From: Bog-756 sp963813525
GTDB lineage: Bacteria > Actinomycetota > Acidimicrobiia > Acidimicrobiales > RAAP-2
Direction: 5' to 3'
Assembly: GCA_963813525.1 (NCBI GenBank)
Contig: CAWEZI010000005.1
Coordinates: 1,364,001-1,428,000 of the forward strand
DNA length: 64,000 nucleotides
Made by a program: the position numbers and the translations under genes. Of the stretch, positions 45,601 to 53,415 are shown one piece after another. Position 1 is the first letter of the stretch. Every line of letters starts with the position of its first letter. The notes under the pieces were generated by a model. It made no database searches, was not told the origin of the DNA, and was given only the letters and a program-made list of their open reading frames with translations.

Positions 45601-45828
45601 AGGACCGGGGGCGGACCCGGTGACGGTGAGCTCGGCCCCGAAGACGGTGGGCAGGCCGACGGCCCGGGCCGCCTCGGCGAAGCGGACCACCCCGTAGAGG
45701 CCGTTGTGGTCGGTGAGGGCCAGGGCCGACAATCCCAGCCCGGCCGCCGCCCCGACCAGCTCCTCGGGATGGCTGGCCCCGTCGAGGAAGGAGAAGTTGG
45801 AGTGGGCGTGGAGTTCGGCGTAGGCCAT
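42646..45828 (-). CDS. dnaE2: Error-prone DNA polymerase III alpha
   Basis: 1,060 residues. The PHP domain starts at once: YAELHAHSNFSFLDGASHPEE, with GLSALALTDHNGLYG. The catalytic acids of the C-family polymerase lie in GPPDIDVDIESGRREEAIQYVYE, and MVICDRPVVEVCPVEW, RPGPIQGNAVHPYIRR and GFPESHSVAFAHLVYATAW are typical of DnaE2 rather than DnaE1, as is the shorter length. Partner of ImuA and ImuB in damage-induced mutagenesis. Thirteen bases separate it from imuB, so it is the third gene of the SOS operon that starts at 47802. Confidence 0.95.
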   Translation of the reverse strand: MAYAELHAHSNFSFLDGASHPEELVGAAAGLGLSALALTDHNGLYGVVRFAEAARAVGLPTVFGAELTVTGSAPGPLRTGVPDPDGAHLVVLARDPEGYARLSGVIAEAHLAGGEKGRPVVTLDALADHHGDHWHILTGCRKGALATALTTGGPAAAGHVLDQLIGRFGRHRLAVELWDHGDPIDTTRNDALALLATERGVDPVATNNVHYATPARFPLATALAAVRARRTLADLEGWLPPSATACLRGEAEQQRRFARWPGAVEQAAALAAQCAFDLRLVAPRLPDFPVPPGHTEQSWLVELVRQGATDRYGPRSAERVRGAWDALDRELDIIDALGFPGYFLTVWDIVTFCRKNDILCQGRGSAATSAVCYALGITNVDAVSLGLLFERFLSPARDGPPDIDVDIESGRREEAIQYVYERYGRRHAAQVANVITYRSRSALRDMGKALGYGLEEVDEWAKSVDRGEPLGERQDLPAPVQTLSTELLDFPRHLGIHSGGMVICDRPVVEVCPVEWGRMPGRTVLQWDKDDCAAIGLVKFDLLGLGMLTALHHMVDLVGAFHHRTIDLARLEQEPAVYDLLCRADTVGVFQVESRAQMNTLPRVQPRCFYDLAIEIALIRPGPIQGNAVHPYIRRRNGEEPVSYLHPLLQPALERTLGVPLFQEQLMQIAIDVAGFTPTEADELRQAMSAKRSGERMARLRDRLFTGMATRGVSEEVAEQVYVALAAFANFGFPESHSVAFAHLVYATAWCKVHYPAAFTAGLLNAQPMGFWSPQSLVADARRHGVEVRRPDVNRGGAAAGLEPVGKEEGQREENSPAPVEAALRLGVSSVRGVGEETATRIEEGRPWAGMEDLVRRAGVTRAQLEALATAGALDCLAGRTTEDRAGPADRRARVWGAGAAAQSTADRLPGVVTGADPPSLPVPTDWEEVADALWSLGMTPEVTAMELARSGLDRRGVLPTAALMARPAGDRITVGGVVTHRQQPESANGAVFLNLEDETGMVNVVCSRGAWVRWRPVARSSPALLVRGRIERAEGSMTLVAERFEPLALGPVPASRDFR

Positions 45829-45841
45829 GGGGGGTGGGCCC

Positions 45842-47020
45842 TCATCCGTAGGTGGCTTCGACCCACCAGCGGCCCCGTTCGGCCAGCAGGAGATGAGCGT
45901 CGGCGCCGGCCACCGCCTGGAGCCGGGCGCTGCGCCGACGGGTCCGCGACCACCACCGCTCGTCGCTCGGCCACGGACCGGCCCAGGCGGTCACCGCCGA
46001 CCACGGACCCTTCTCCACCGACAGTCGGCGGGGATGGGCGGTGAGCAGCCCCCGCCCCGACACCGACACCGTCCGCCCGTCATCGTCGGCCAGCTCGGCG
46101 GACAGTGGGGAGGGGTGGACCACCACCGGGGCCGGCGGAGGGATCCGACCGGGCCAGGGGGCACCGAGGTCGGCCCCCTCGGCGGACGGACCAGCGTTCC
46201 AGGTGACGAAGCGGGCCCGCTGGGCCGGGCCGCGGCCCCCCTGCAGGCGGGCCGTGACCACCCCATCGGGGCCGAGGAGGTCGGCCACCACCCCTAGGGC
46301 CCGGGCCGCCCGGGTGTCGGCCTCGCTGGCCCCGCCCCAGAACTGGGGCTCGCCCACGATGTTGATAGACGCCGTCTCTTCGGCAGACACAGTCATGTCG
46401 GCAGACACAGTCATGTCGGCAGACACAGTCATGTCGGCAGACACAGTCATGTCGGCAGGGCGGCGACGTCGTTCGTCGACCCGCCGGGCGGCCGCCGGTT
46501 GGCGTAGTCCGGTCAGCTCACCGCTGCGCCCGTCGGCCACCCGGTGGCAGGCCACCCCGTCGGCCCCGAACCGGCCCAGCACATGGGACTCAGGAAGGGC
46601 GGCGAAGTCCCCCAGGGTGCGCAGTCCCAGCCGGTCCAACAGCTCGGTCAGCTCGGGACGGTCGAGGACGGCCAGGGGAAAGGGAGCCAGGAATTCCGGT
46701 GTGGTGCCCGGGGGGACGATGCACTGGGCCCGGGCGGCCAGCAGGGCGGCGAACAACCCGTCGGCCACCCCGACCTTTACCGGGGTGACGGCGGAGGCGG
46801 CCTCGGTGAGGGACAGGGCCAGCCTCTCCTCCCCGCCGAAGTAGCGGGCCGGCCCGCGGGCGGGGAGCGAGCAGATGCCCCACCCGACCACGGTGACCCA
46901 CGGGCAGTAGGCCTCGGTGGCCTCGATGACCCGGAGGAAGGACCGCAGGACGGCCCCGCTCTCGTCCTCTTCGAGGAGGTGCGGACAACGCACGACGACC
47001 AGACGGTTCATGCCGGTCAT
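45842..47020 (-). CDS. imuB: ImuB, inactive Y-family polymerase-like mutasome subunit
   Basis: 392 residues from the ATG at 47020, which overlaps the imuA stop (ATGA, 47017-47020). Y-family fold without the catalytic carboxylates: the usual aspartates of the first strand are replaced in RLVVVRCPHLLEEDESG, as in other ImuB proteins, which serve as clamp and DnaE2 adaptors. FYCPWVTVVG-type VEATEAYCPWVTVVG-like and LLDRLGLRTLGDFAALPESHVLGRFG blocks are present. Residues around 190-213 carry four copies of ADMTVS, an in-frame repeat in the linker after the helix-hairpin-helix part. The C-terminal tail is tryptophan-rich (RWWVEATYG). Confidence 0.9.
   Translation of the reverse strand: MTGMNRLVVVRCPHLLEEDESGAVLRSFLRVIEATEAYCPWVTVVGWGICSLPARGPARYFGGEERLALSLTEAASAVTPVKVGVADGLFAALLAARAQCIVPPGTTPEFLAPFPLAVLDRPELTELLDRLGLRTLGDFAALPESHVLGRFGADGVACHRVADGRSGELTGLRQPAAARRVDERRRRPADMTVSADMTVSADMTVSADMTVSAEETASINIVGEPQFWGGASEADTRAARALGVVADLLGPDGVVTARLQGGRGPAQRARFVTWNAGPSAEGADLGAPWPGRIPPPAPVVVHPSPLSAELADDDGRTVSVSGRGLLTAHPRRLSVEKGPWSAVTAWAGPWPSDERWWSRTRRRSARLQAVAGADAHLLLAERGRWWVEATYG
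46384..46455. repeat. Four 18-base tandem repeats inside imuB
   Basis: The unit CAGACACAGTCATGTCGG is present four times without a mismatch at 46384, 46402, 46420 and 46438. Each unit adds the six residues ADMTVS (read on the minus strand), so gain or loss of units keeps the frame. Such perfect repeats are prone to slippage. Confidence 0.95.
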
Positions 47021-47802
47021 GCCGGTGCTGCCTCCACCGGTGCATCGACCGGGGCGACGGTGTCGTCGTCCGCGTCCACCGCCCCGGTGGCCGTGGGCAG
47101 CCAGAGACGGCAGCGACGAGGCCGGTCCGACGACCGCCGCCCGGTGGCGGTGAGAGTCATCCGTCGCCGGTACAGATAGCCGTCGCCGGTACCGACGCCG
47201 TCCCAGCGGGTGTCGGTCACCTCCAGGTGCACGTCGGGCGGGACCGGCCATCCTGCCCGCCCCCCGCTCACCACCAGCACCGACCGGCGATCCCGGGCCC
47301 GGGCCACCAACCGGCGGGCCATGGCCGGACGGGGAGGGAAGGGAGGGAAGAGGACCACCAGGTCGACGCCGTCGATCACCGCCGCGGTCACCTCGGCCCA
47401 GGCGGCCTGGGGCCGGGGGACCACGGCCAACCGGTCGAGGTCGATGCCGATGTCGTGGGCGGCCACCGCCCCGAGCCCGTCCAGACCGACCACCGCGCAC
47501 CACGAACCGGCGGCCGACGCCGCCGCCACCAGGGCCAGGACCACGCTCACCGACCCCCCGTGCCCGTGGCCGATCCCACCGCCGGTGGCCCGGCCGCCGA
47601 CCACGATGGTGGTCCCCCGACGCAGCCCGCCATCGGGGAACAGGGCGGCCAGGGGAGGGACGACCGGCAGGAGACGGGTCTGGCTGGCGGCCAGGGGACG
47701 GGCCCGTTCGGCCAGGAGAGCCAGCGACTCCCGGGTGCGGGCGGTGTCGGCGGGGGGAGCTTCCGACCGGCCGATGGCAGGGTCGGAGAGAGTTACGAAC
47801 AT
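47017..47802 (-). CDS. imuA: ImuA-like RecA-related mutasome subunit
   Basis: 261 residues from the ATG at 47802. A weak P-loop-like region GGLRRGTTIVVGGRATGGG follows TRLLPVVPPLAALFPDG, as in actinobacterial ImuA' proteins. Then SVSVVLALVAAASAAGSWCAVVG and DLDRLAVVPRPQAAWAEVTAAV correspond to the RecA-like core. The ATG lies inside the LexA box, so I infer a leaderless mRNA; an upstream in-frame ATG at 47820 would place the operator inside the gene and is less likely. Known function: with ImuB and DnaE2 it forms the mycobacterial mutasome. First gene of the operon. Confidence 0.88.
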   Translation of the reverse strand: MFVTLSDPAIGRSEAPPADTARTRESLALLAERARPLAASQTRLLPVVPPLAALFPDGGLRRGTTIVVGGRATGGGIGHGHGGSVSVVLALVAAASAAGSWCAVVGLDGLGAVAAHDIGIDLDRLAVVPRPQAAWAEVTAAVIDGVDLVVLFPPFPPRPAMARRLVARARDRRSVLVVSGGRAGWPVPPDVHLEVTDTRWDGVGTGDGYLYRRRMTLTATGRRSSDRPRRCRLWLPTATGAVDADDDTVAPVDAPVEAAPA

Positions 47803-47815
47803 ATGTTCGATAGTA
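47796..47815 (-). promoter_or_regulatory. SOS (LexA) box with a -10-like element, over the imuA start
   Basis: On the minus strand, TCGAACATATGTTCGT spans 47810-47795: the left half matches the actinobacterial LexA half-site TCGAAC exactly and the right half matches GTTCGA except the last base; CGAAC-ATAT-GTTCG is a perfect palindrome. The ATG of imuA (47802-47800) is in the centre. TACTAT at 47815-47810 fits TANNNT and ends seven bases before the ATG, so transcription would start at or next to the start codon. Confidence 0.82.
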
Positions 47816-47978
47816 CCCATCCGATGGCCGACGTGGCCAACGCCATTTGAGCCGGGCAAGAAACGAGGGGTGGACGGTCCTCGGTGTGGTTCTATCCCCT
47901 GCCACCCCTATCGAGAGATGGCAAGCCCATCCCCGTCGAGGTCCCTTCGGTCAACAGCGTCGACACCGGCCAACCGGC

Positions 47979-50900
47979 TCACTCCGAGATGTCGACGTTC
48001 TGCACGGTGAAGTCATCGGTGAGGCCGCCGGTGGCCGCCGTAAAATCGAGGTCCGCCTGACGAGGGAGGTCAGCCACCTTCTTCTTGAGCACCTGGACGC
48101 CGTCTATCAGAACCTTGAGTTGGGTCCCCTTGATGGAGATCTCTACGTGGGTGGTCGCTCCTTGGAGGGCAGGAATGGATGAATTAGTGGCGACCCATGC
48201 CGGTGCACCATCGACCGGACCCCCGTCGGCGATCCCCACGAAGTTGCTTGACGGCTCCGTTCCCTGCATGAAGTTCGACAGCCCGACAGCTACCCCGGAA
48301 ATACCTGAGTAACCCAGTGACCCTCCACCCTGACCGAGGAACGTGGGTGAGTCCGGGTTGGCGAAGGTGAGGGTCATGCCGTTGGCCCCGGTGCCTCCTC
48401 CGATGGCTGCGTCGAAGGAGACGGTGAGGCCGTTGGTATCGACCGGCGCCGGCGCTACGGCAGAACCAGCCTCAAAGGTCGATGACGCCGTGGTCAGGGA
48501 AAGACTGCTTCCCGTCAGTGCCGCGTTTCCGTTCAACGCCCAGGTCCCGAACGCAGGCGGGAGGGGGAGCAGGTGGCCGGGGGAGATGTCGACGTTCTGC
48601 ACGGTGAAGTCATCGGTGAGGCCGCCGGTGGCCGCCGTAAAATCGAGGTCCGCCTGACGAGGGAGGTCAGCCACCTTCTTCTTGAGCACCTGGACGCCGT
48701 CTATCAGAACCTTGAGTTGGGTCCCCTTGATGGAGATCTCTACGTGGGTGGTCGCTCCTTGGAGGGCAGGAATGGATGAATTAGTGGCGACCCATGCCGG
48801 TGCACCATCGACCGGACCCCCGTCGGCGATCCCCACGAAGTTGCTTGACGGCTCCGTTCCCTGCATGAAGTTCGACAGCCCGACAGCTACCCCGGAAATA
48901 CCTGAGTAACCCAGTGACCCTCCACCCTGACCGAGGAACGTGGGTGAGTCCGGGTTGGCGAAGGTGAGGGTCATGCCGTTGGCCCCGGTGCCTCCTCCGA
49001 TGGCTGCGTCGAAGGAGACGGTGAGGCCGTTGGTATCGACCGGCGCCGGCGCTACGGCAGAACCAGCCTCAAAGGTCGATGACGCCGTGGTCAGGGAAAG
49101 ACTGCTTCCCGTCAGTGCCGCGTTTCCGTTCAACGCCCAGGAAGTGAGGGGCAGATCGGGCACCGTGCTTCCAACTCCGGTAAAAGTCACCGTCGTCAGC
49201 ACCGAATTGCCTGATCCGTTGATCGGCCAGCTGTCGGTGAACGTTCCCGGTGCCGTGGGCGTGAAGGTGACGGATTCTGTCGCCGACCCACCCGGCTGGA
49301 TTGTCGTTCCTTCGGCCAACTGGGTCGTGGCCGCGAACTCGCCCTCACCCGGTGGTTTCGACTTGGTGATGGTCAGGGGGGTGCCTCCGACGTTGGTAAC
49401 GGTGAAGGTCTGGACGGCGGATTGACCCACGGTTACCGTTCCGTAGTCGAGCGCGGTGGGACTCACCTGCAGCTGCGCCGGGGTTCCTGCCGTTCCGGAA
49501 AGATTGACTGTCGCCGATCCTCCGACGTCGCTATCGAGGGTCAATGTGTCGAGGTACGATCCGGACGCTGTGGGTGAGAAAGTGACGCTCACGCTCACCG
49601 ATCCACCCGGGGCCAGCTCGGTGCCGTCAGGAGGCAACCCGGCCACCACGAACGGTGCCGGGGGGAGGGCTTCGCCGGTGATGGTGAGGGTCGTGCTGCC
49701 CTCGTTGGTGAACACGGCGTCCTGGGTGGTGCTGCTTCCGTCGGGTGTCCCTTCGTAGCTGATCGTGCTCGGAGAGACAGTCAGCAACGCCGTCGCGGAC
49801 AGACCTGTCCCGGTGAGTCCCACTTGATAGGTCCCCACGTTGGTGGCCACGCTGAGAACTCCGCCGGTGATGCCGTAGGTGGACGGCGAGAACGTGACCG
49901 GCAGGGAGAACTGTCCACCCGACGTGAGTGAAACGGGTAGCGGTGGGTCCGGAACCCCGAGCGTGTAGGCAGCACCGCTGACCGACACACTGTTCACCGT
50001 GACGGTTTCATTGGCCGTGAACACGTCGGTCAACGTCGAGGACTGTGAAACGGTCGTGTCGGGAAATTCGGCTGAGCCGCCGGTCAGTGGGCTCGTAACG
50101 GGAGAACCGAATCCCCGCAGGACCCCGTCGAAGCCGCCCACGTACACCCGGTTGTCGGCTACCCCTGGTTCGCTGAGCTTGACCGAAGCGCCGCTCGGCG
50201 CACTCCACAACAAGTCAAGATTGCCGTTGGCATCGGGAATGGGGTTGTAAGCACGCAACTGAGCCGTCGTCGACCCCGGTCCGTCGGCCCAGTTGACCCA
50301 CAGTATGGAGGTGCCTGACGTCGTTCCCGAGGAGGTGATCACCGGCGAGCTGGAGCTGTAGCCGAAGGCATCGGTACTGGATCCGACGAGGGCAAAGGTT
50401 GGATTTCCCGACCCGTCGACGCCGAACTTCCACGCCAGAAGTTTGCCGTCGGTCGCACCCGGGGCACCATCGGCGTTCCCGCCGTTGGTCACGAAATAGA
50501 GATAGCCGCCATCGCCGCCCCACACCGCTGGCGATCCCCACACCCCCTGGACCGGTCCCAAGCGTGCCAGTACGTCATCGCCGCCGTCAGCACCCTGCTC
50601 GTAGCCTCCGAGATCGGAAGCATCGAGCACGTAGAGGTAGCCTTCCTTGCCGATCTCCACAGCCAATTCGGGATATTTGGGCGTGCTGAATTGGGAGGGA
50701 AGGATGACCGGTGATCCCGACCCGAGGTCACCGTCGGTTTGGTTGAGGGCATTGGCGTCGAGGGGAATGAAGAAGTCGGTGGTCTCGAGGGATCCGTTGG
50801 GTTGCACCGTCAGCCGGACCACCGCTTCGGCCAACTGCGGCGGTTCCGGGTTCGAGTCCCCGGCCGCGGGCGCCGTCGGGTCGTATCCGTTGCCCGTCGA

Positions 50901-51725
50901 CAGCAGGATCTGCCCCGGTCCGTCGGAGCGGAGGGCGCCCGGTGCCCAAATCCCACCTTCGCCGTCGCCGGTCTCGATGCCCGACTCGTCACTCCACAAA
51001 GTGCTGATGGTGCCGGAAGTGGTCACTCCGACAACCCACCCGTGGGTCGGGGTGAGGTCGCAGTGAGAGCCGAAGGCGGCGTAGACCACCCCGTTCATGA
51101 GCAGGAGCCCGGGTCGCTGCAGCTGATAGGTGGCACTGAAGGATTGCTGCGGGTCGTCGGATGCAGTTCCTTGGATGAGTACCGGAAAATTGGGCTGCTC
51201 CTGACCGGTCGTCACATTGAGGGCATGCATCCAGTACTGAGCCGGCCCGGACGTGCCCGAGGCGTAGGTATCCGACAGGAAGTACTCGACATTGTCCGAG
51301 GTGTCCACGACCGGCGTCCCCGTTACGCCGGTCTCCGGAAGGTCTGAGCATCCGATGGACTCGGAGCTGAACGGCGTGCCCAGTGAATGCGACCACTCGA
51401 CCGCTCCCGTCGCCGGATTGAGCCCGTAGGCCATGTCCTCCTCGGTCTCGGCCAGAAGAACACCGTCGGCTACCAGTGGTTGGGCCTGCATGTCCCCCTG
51501 GAGCTGCGTGGCGAACAGCTGCCCGAAGGACCCACCCTGCACGAGCTGGGGCGTCAACTCGGTCTGCTCGGGATACCAACTGGTCCCTAACTGGTCATGG
51601 TCGACGCCTATGGAGCCCGAGTCGGTAGCCGCCCACGATCGGCCGCCGGCGGTCACGGTGACAACGCCAACTCCGGCAATGACCACCACGAGGATCGCTA
51701 CGGATATCCACCGCAGGCATCTCAC
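47979..51725 (-). CDS. Exported propeller / ASH / duplicated lectin-like protein
   Basis: 1,248 residues; GGAGAG precedes the ATG at 51725. N-terminal signal or anchor (ILVVVIAGVGVVTVTAGG). About 40-540 is a PQQ-type beta-propeller (VADGVLLAETEEDMAYGLNP; GYLYVLDASDLGGYE; VADNRVYVGGFDGVLRGFGS). About 550-850 holds three ASPM-SPD2-Hydin-like modules, the last being LQVSPTALDYGTVTVGQSA. From 860 two identical ~187-residue domains follow (SWALNGNAALTGSS at their start; SFDAAIGGGTGANG; DLDFTAATGGLTDDF), which resemble legume-lectin or LamG sandwiches. I infer a surface glycan-binding protein. It lies 89 bases downstream of the glycoside hydrolase and likely shares its transcript. Confidence 0.8.
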   Translation of the reverse strand: MRCLRWISVAILVVVIAGVGVVTVTAGGRSWAATDSGSIGVDHDQLGTSWYPEQTELTPQLVQGGSFGQLFATQLQGDMQAQPLVADGVLLAETEEDMAYGLNPATGAVEWSHSLGTPFSSESIGCSDLPETGVTGTPVVDTSDNVEYFLSDTYASGTSGPAQYWMHALNVTTGQEQPNFPVLIQGTASDDPQQSFSATYQLQRPGLLLMNGVVYAAFGSHCDLTPTHGWVVGVTTSGTISTLWSDESGIETGDGEGGIWAPGALRSDGPGQILLSTGNGYDPTAPAAGDSNPEPPQLAEAVVRLTVQPNGSLETTDFFIPLDANALNQTDGDLGSGSPVILPSQFSTPKYPELAVEIGKEGYLYVLDASDLGGYEQGADGGDDVLARLGPVQGVWGSPAVWGGDGGYLYFVTNGGNADGAPGATDGKLLAWKFGVDGSGNPTFALVGSSTDAFGYSSSSPVITSSGTTSGTSILWVNWADGPGSTTAQLRAYNPIPDANGNLDLLWSAPSGASVKLSEPGVADNRVYVGGFDGVLRGFGSPVTSPLTGGSAEFPDTTVSQSSTLTDVFTANETVTVNSVSVSGAAYTLGVPDPPLPVSLTSGGQFSLPVTFSPSTYGITGGVLSVATNVGTYQVGLTGTGLSATALLTVSPSTISYEGTPDGSSTTQDAVFTNEGSTTLTITGEALPPAPFVVAGLPPDGTELAPGGSVSVSVTFSPTASGSYLDTLTLDSDVGGSATVNLSGTAGTPAQLQVSPTALDYGTVTVGQSAVQTFTVTNVGGTPLTITKSKPPGEGEFAATTQLAEGTTIQPGGSATESVTFTPTAPGTFTDSWPINGSGNSVLTTVTFTGVGSTVPDLPLTSWALNGNAALTGSSLSLTTASSTFEAGSAVAPAPVDTNGLTVSFDAAIGGGTGANGMTLTFANPDSPTFLGQGGGSLGYSGISGVAVGLSNFMQGTEPSSNFVGIADGGPVDGAPAWVATNSSIPALQGATTHVEISIKGTQLKVLIDGVQVLKKKVADLPRQADLDFTAATGGLTDDFTVQNVDISPGHLLPLPPAFGTWALNGNAALTGSSLSLTTASSTFEAGSAVAPAPVDTNGLTVSFDAAIGGGTGANGMTLTFANPDSPTFLGQGGGSLGYSGISGVAVGLSNFMQGTEPSSNFVGIADGGPVDGAPAWVATNSSIPALQGATTHVEISIKGTQLKVLIDGVQVLKKKVADLPRQADLDFTAATGGLTDDFTVQNVDISE
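47986..48544. repeat. 559-base direct repeat, copy B (3' copy in the gene)
   Basis: Identical base for base, as far as I can read, to 48583-49141, at an offset of 597 bases (199 codons). It encodes the last lectin-like domain. No silent differences are seen. Confidence 0.93.
48583..49141. repeat. 559-base direct repeat, copy A (5' copy in the gene)
   Basis: First of two identical lectin-domain copies on the minus strand. The 38-base linker between the copies (48545-48582) encodes the short junction HLLPLPPAFG-type segment. Confidence 0.93.
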
Positions 51726-51814
51726 TCTCCATCATCTCCAACGGAACCCGTCGACAAGTTGTGGGCTGTACCCATCTCACCGGGTGCAGACCCGCCCGTA
51801 GAACGAATTCGAAG

Positions 51815-53191
51815 TTAAAAGCGTGGGTCGTCCGTGTTAACAGGGCGAACCGGCCAGCGGCCGGCCACCGGGCCATTGGCGCCGGCCCCGCCACCGTTGG
51901 AGTGCTCGTTGGCCTCAAGCCGCCATCGGGTGAGCGAGAGGAGGCCGAACACCGATGCTGCCGCGGCGCCCAGGTCGTCAATGGTCGGACCGTCAGGATC
52001 ATCGCCGTTATCGGACGAGACCAGCTGCGCCTGGTCCATCCATTGGACGATGGAAAAGTGCAGCGCCTTGGCCCGGTCCAGACAGAGATCCATGGTGGCC
52101 AGTGTTCCGTTACCGGTGTTCTCACCTCCCAACCTCAGATGAGACGACTTGGTCAGCTGGGCCAGATACTTCGCTGGATCCTCCAGCTGAATCGTCGGCA
52201 GGATGTCGGGACCATCCAGATAAGTGGTGTAGGCCACAGAGCGACGCGCCGCGGGCAGGGAGCCCAGCAGTTCCGACCAGTCGAGTCCCTCATTGAACTC
52301 CGGCATGTCGAGTGTCAGTCGGCTCCGCTCTTCCAGGGCTGCCCCTCCAGGTCGTTGGCCCCAACCCGGCAACATGACCAGCACGGTCGTCCCCAAGTCC
52401 TTCTCCATCTGCCCGTTGAGCCATTCCCCATAGCGGTCGAGTTGGGAGTTGTAGCTGTTGAGGAAGGCCTTGGCCTGGGCAACGGAACCGGTCCTCGGCG
52501 TCCAGCCCGGAACGGGCGAGGTGGCTTGGGAGCTGACGTCGAATGCCCAGTAGCTATCGGTGTGACCGTCGTAGCCCGGATCTGGATACCGCAGCTCGCC
52601 GAGTGGGCCGCCCCCCTCCCGAATAGCGATGATCTTGCCCCGAGCTATGTGTGCACCCAGCCACGCGAGGTAGGCGCCCTCGGCCGAGCGCACCGCCGAA
52701 TCGGTGACGGCATTGGCCACGTTGTCCCCTGATGTCTCCGGATCGGAGAACACGTCGCCGTACTGGTTGACGAATCGGGTGCCGCCGGGCAGCGAAAATA
52801 CCCAGTTGGGCGGGTACTGCATACCGGGATCCAACACCACACCCAGCCCCGAGGCCGAGGCGTCTGCGATCGCCTGGCGGATCTGCAGCAGATAGGGCTC
52901 CGAAAATGATCCGGATGACGGCTCCGCATCATTCCAGCCCATATCGAGGGTCACAGCATCGATGCCGGCCGCTCGCTCCTGTGCGAAGTACTGGCCGGTG
53001 GCGTTGACAACGCCGACCATCGGGGTCGAGTTCTTGCTGGTGAGCGTGGCCGATGCAACGTCACCTGTGGCGGAGATCCCCACCGTGGCCGGATTGCCAT
53101 CGCGTGCAGCGCCGACCAGGGGCAGGCCGCAGATCATGGTGAGGATGGCGAGAGCCAGCAGGGTCTCCCGCAGGTGGAAGCGCTTCACCAT
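51815..53191 (-). CDS. Secreted beta-amylase-like glycoside hydrolase
   Basis: 458 residues from the ATG at 53191; an upstream frame to 53350 is open but begins before the signal peptide. The signal peptide is MVKRFHLRETLLALAILTM and ICGLPLVGAA. The catalytic region resembles the clan A families GH14 and GH42: GIDAVTLDMGWNDAEPSSGSF, GLGVVLDPGMQYPPNW and IREGGGPLGELRYPDPGYDG, where beta-amylases have the acid Glu of GPAGELRYP; here it is E199. The exact family and substrate are inference, probably an alpha-glucan or similar polysaccharide. It is upstream of the lectin-like surface gene and may act with it. Confidence 0.68.
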   Translation of the reverse strand: MVKRFHLRETLLALAILTMICGLPLVGAARDGNPATVGISATGDVASATLTSKNSTPMVGVVNATGQYFAQERAAGIDAVTLDMGWNDAEPSSGSFSEPYLLQIRQAIADASASGLGVVLDPGMQYPPNWVFSLPGGTRFVNQYGDVFSDPETSGDNVANAVTDSAVRSAEGAYLAWLGAHIARGKIIAIREGGGPLGELRYPDPGYDGHTDSYWAFDVSSQATSPVPGWTPRTGSVAQAKAFLNSYNSQLDRYGEWLNGQMEKDLGTTVLVMLPGWGQRPGGAALEERSRLTLDMPEFNEGLDWSELLGSLPAARRSVAYTTYLDGPDILPTIQLEDPAKYLAQLTKSSHLRLGGENTGNGTLATMDLCLDRAKALHFSIVQWMDQAQLVSSDNGDDPDGPTIDDLGAAAASVFGLLSLTRWRLEANEHSNGGGAGANGPVAGRWPVRPVNTDDPRF

Positions 53192-53415
53192 TCGAATCTG
53201 ACCGCCCCATTTCGCTTCGAACTGCTCTATCGGTCTATCGGCAATGGTGTGGACGTCGTTCGGCCTGGTGGCGACAGGAAGGGGCCCTGCCCGGAAGTCA
53301 ACGCCCAGGGAGCGGATGACGGCCAGGGTGCGGACCCGGTCGCCAACCACCCTGAGCAGTATCCATCCGGGCCGTCGATCTGTCCGGTCAGTTGGTCGGG
53401 AGCCCGCCCCAGGGC

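Noticed and set aside
42886..46044. Long plus-strand frames (42886-44403, 44548-46044) opposite dnaE2
   Set aside because: Antisense shadows of dnaE2 codons; repetitive Gly/Gln/Val composition and no domain.
46384..46455. CRISPR-like array
   Set aside because: The four repeats are contiguous with no spacers, lie inside imuB and are in frame; not a CRISPR array.
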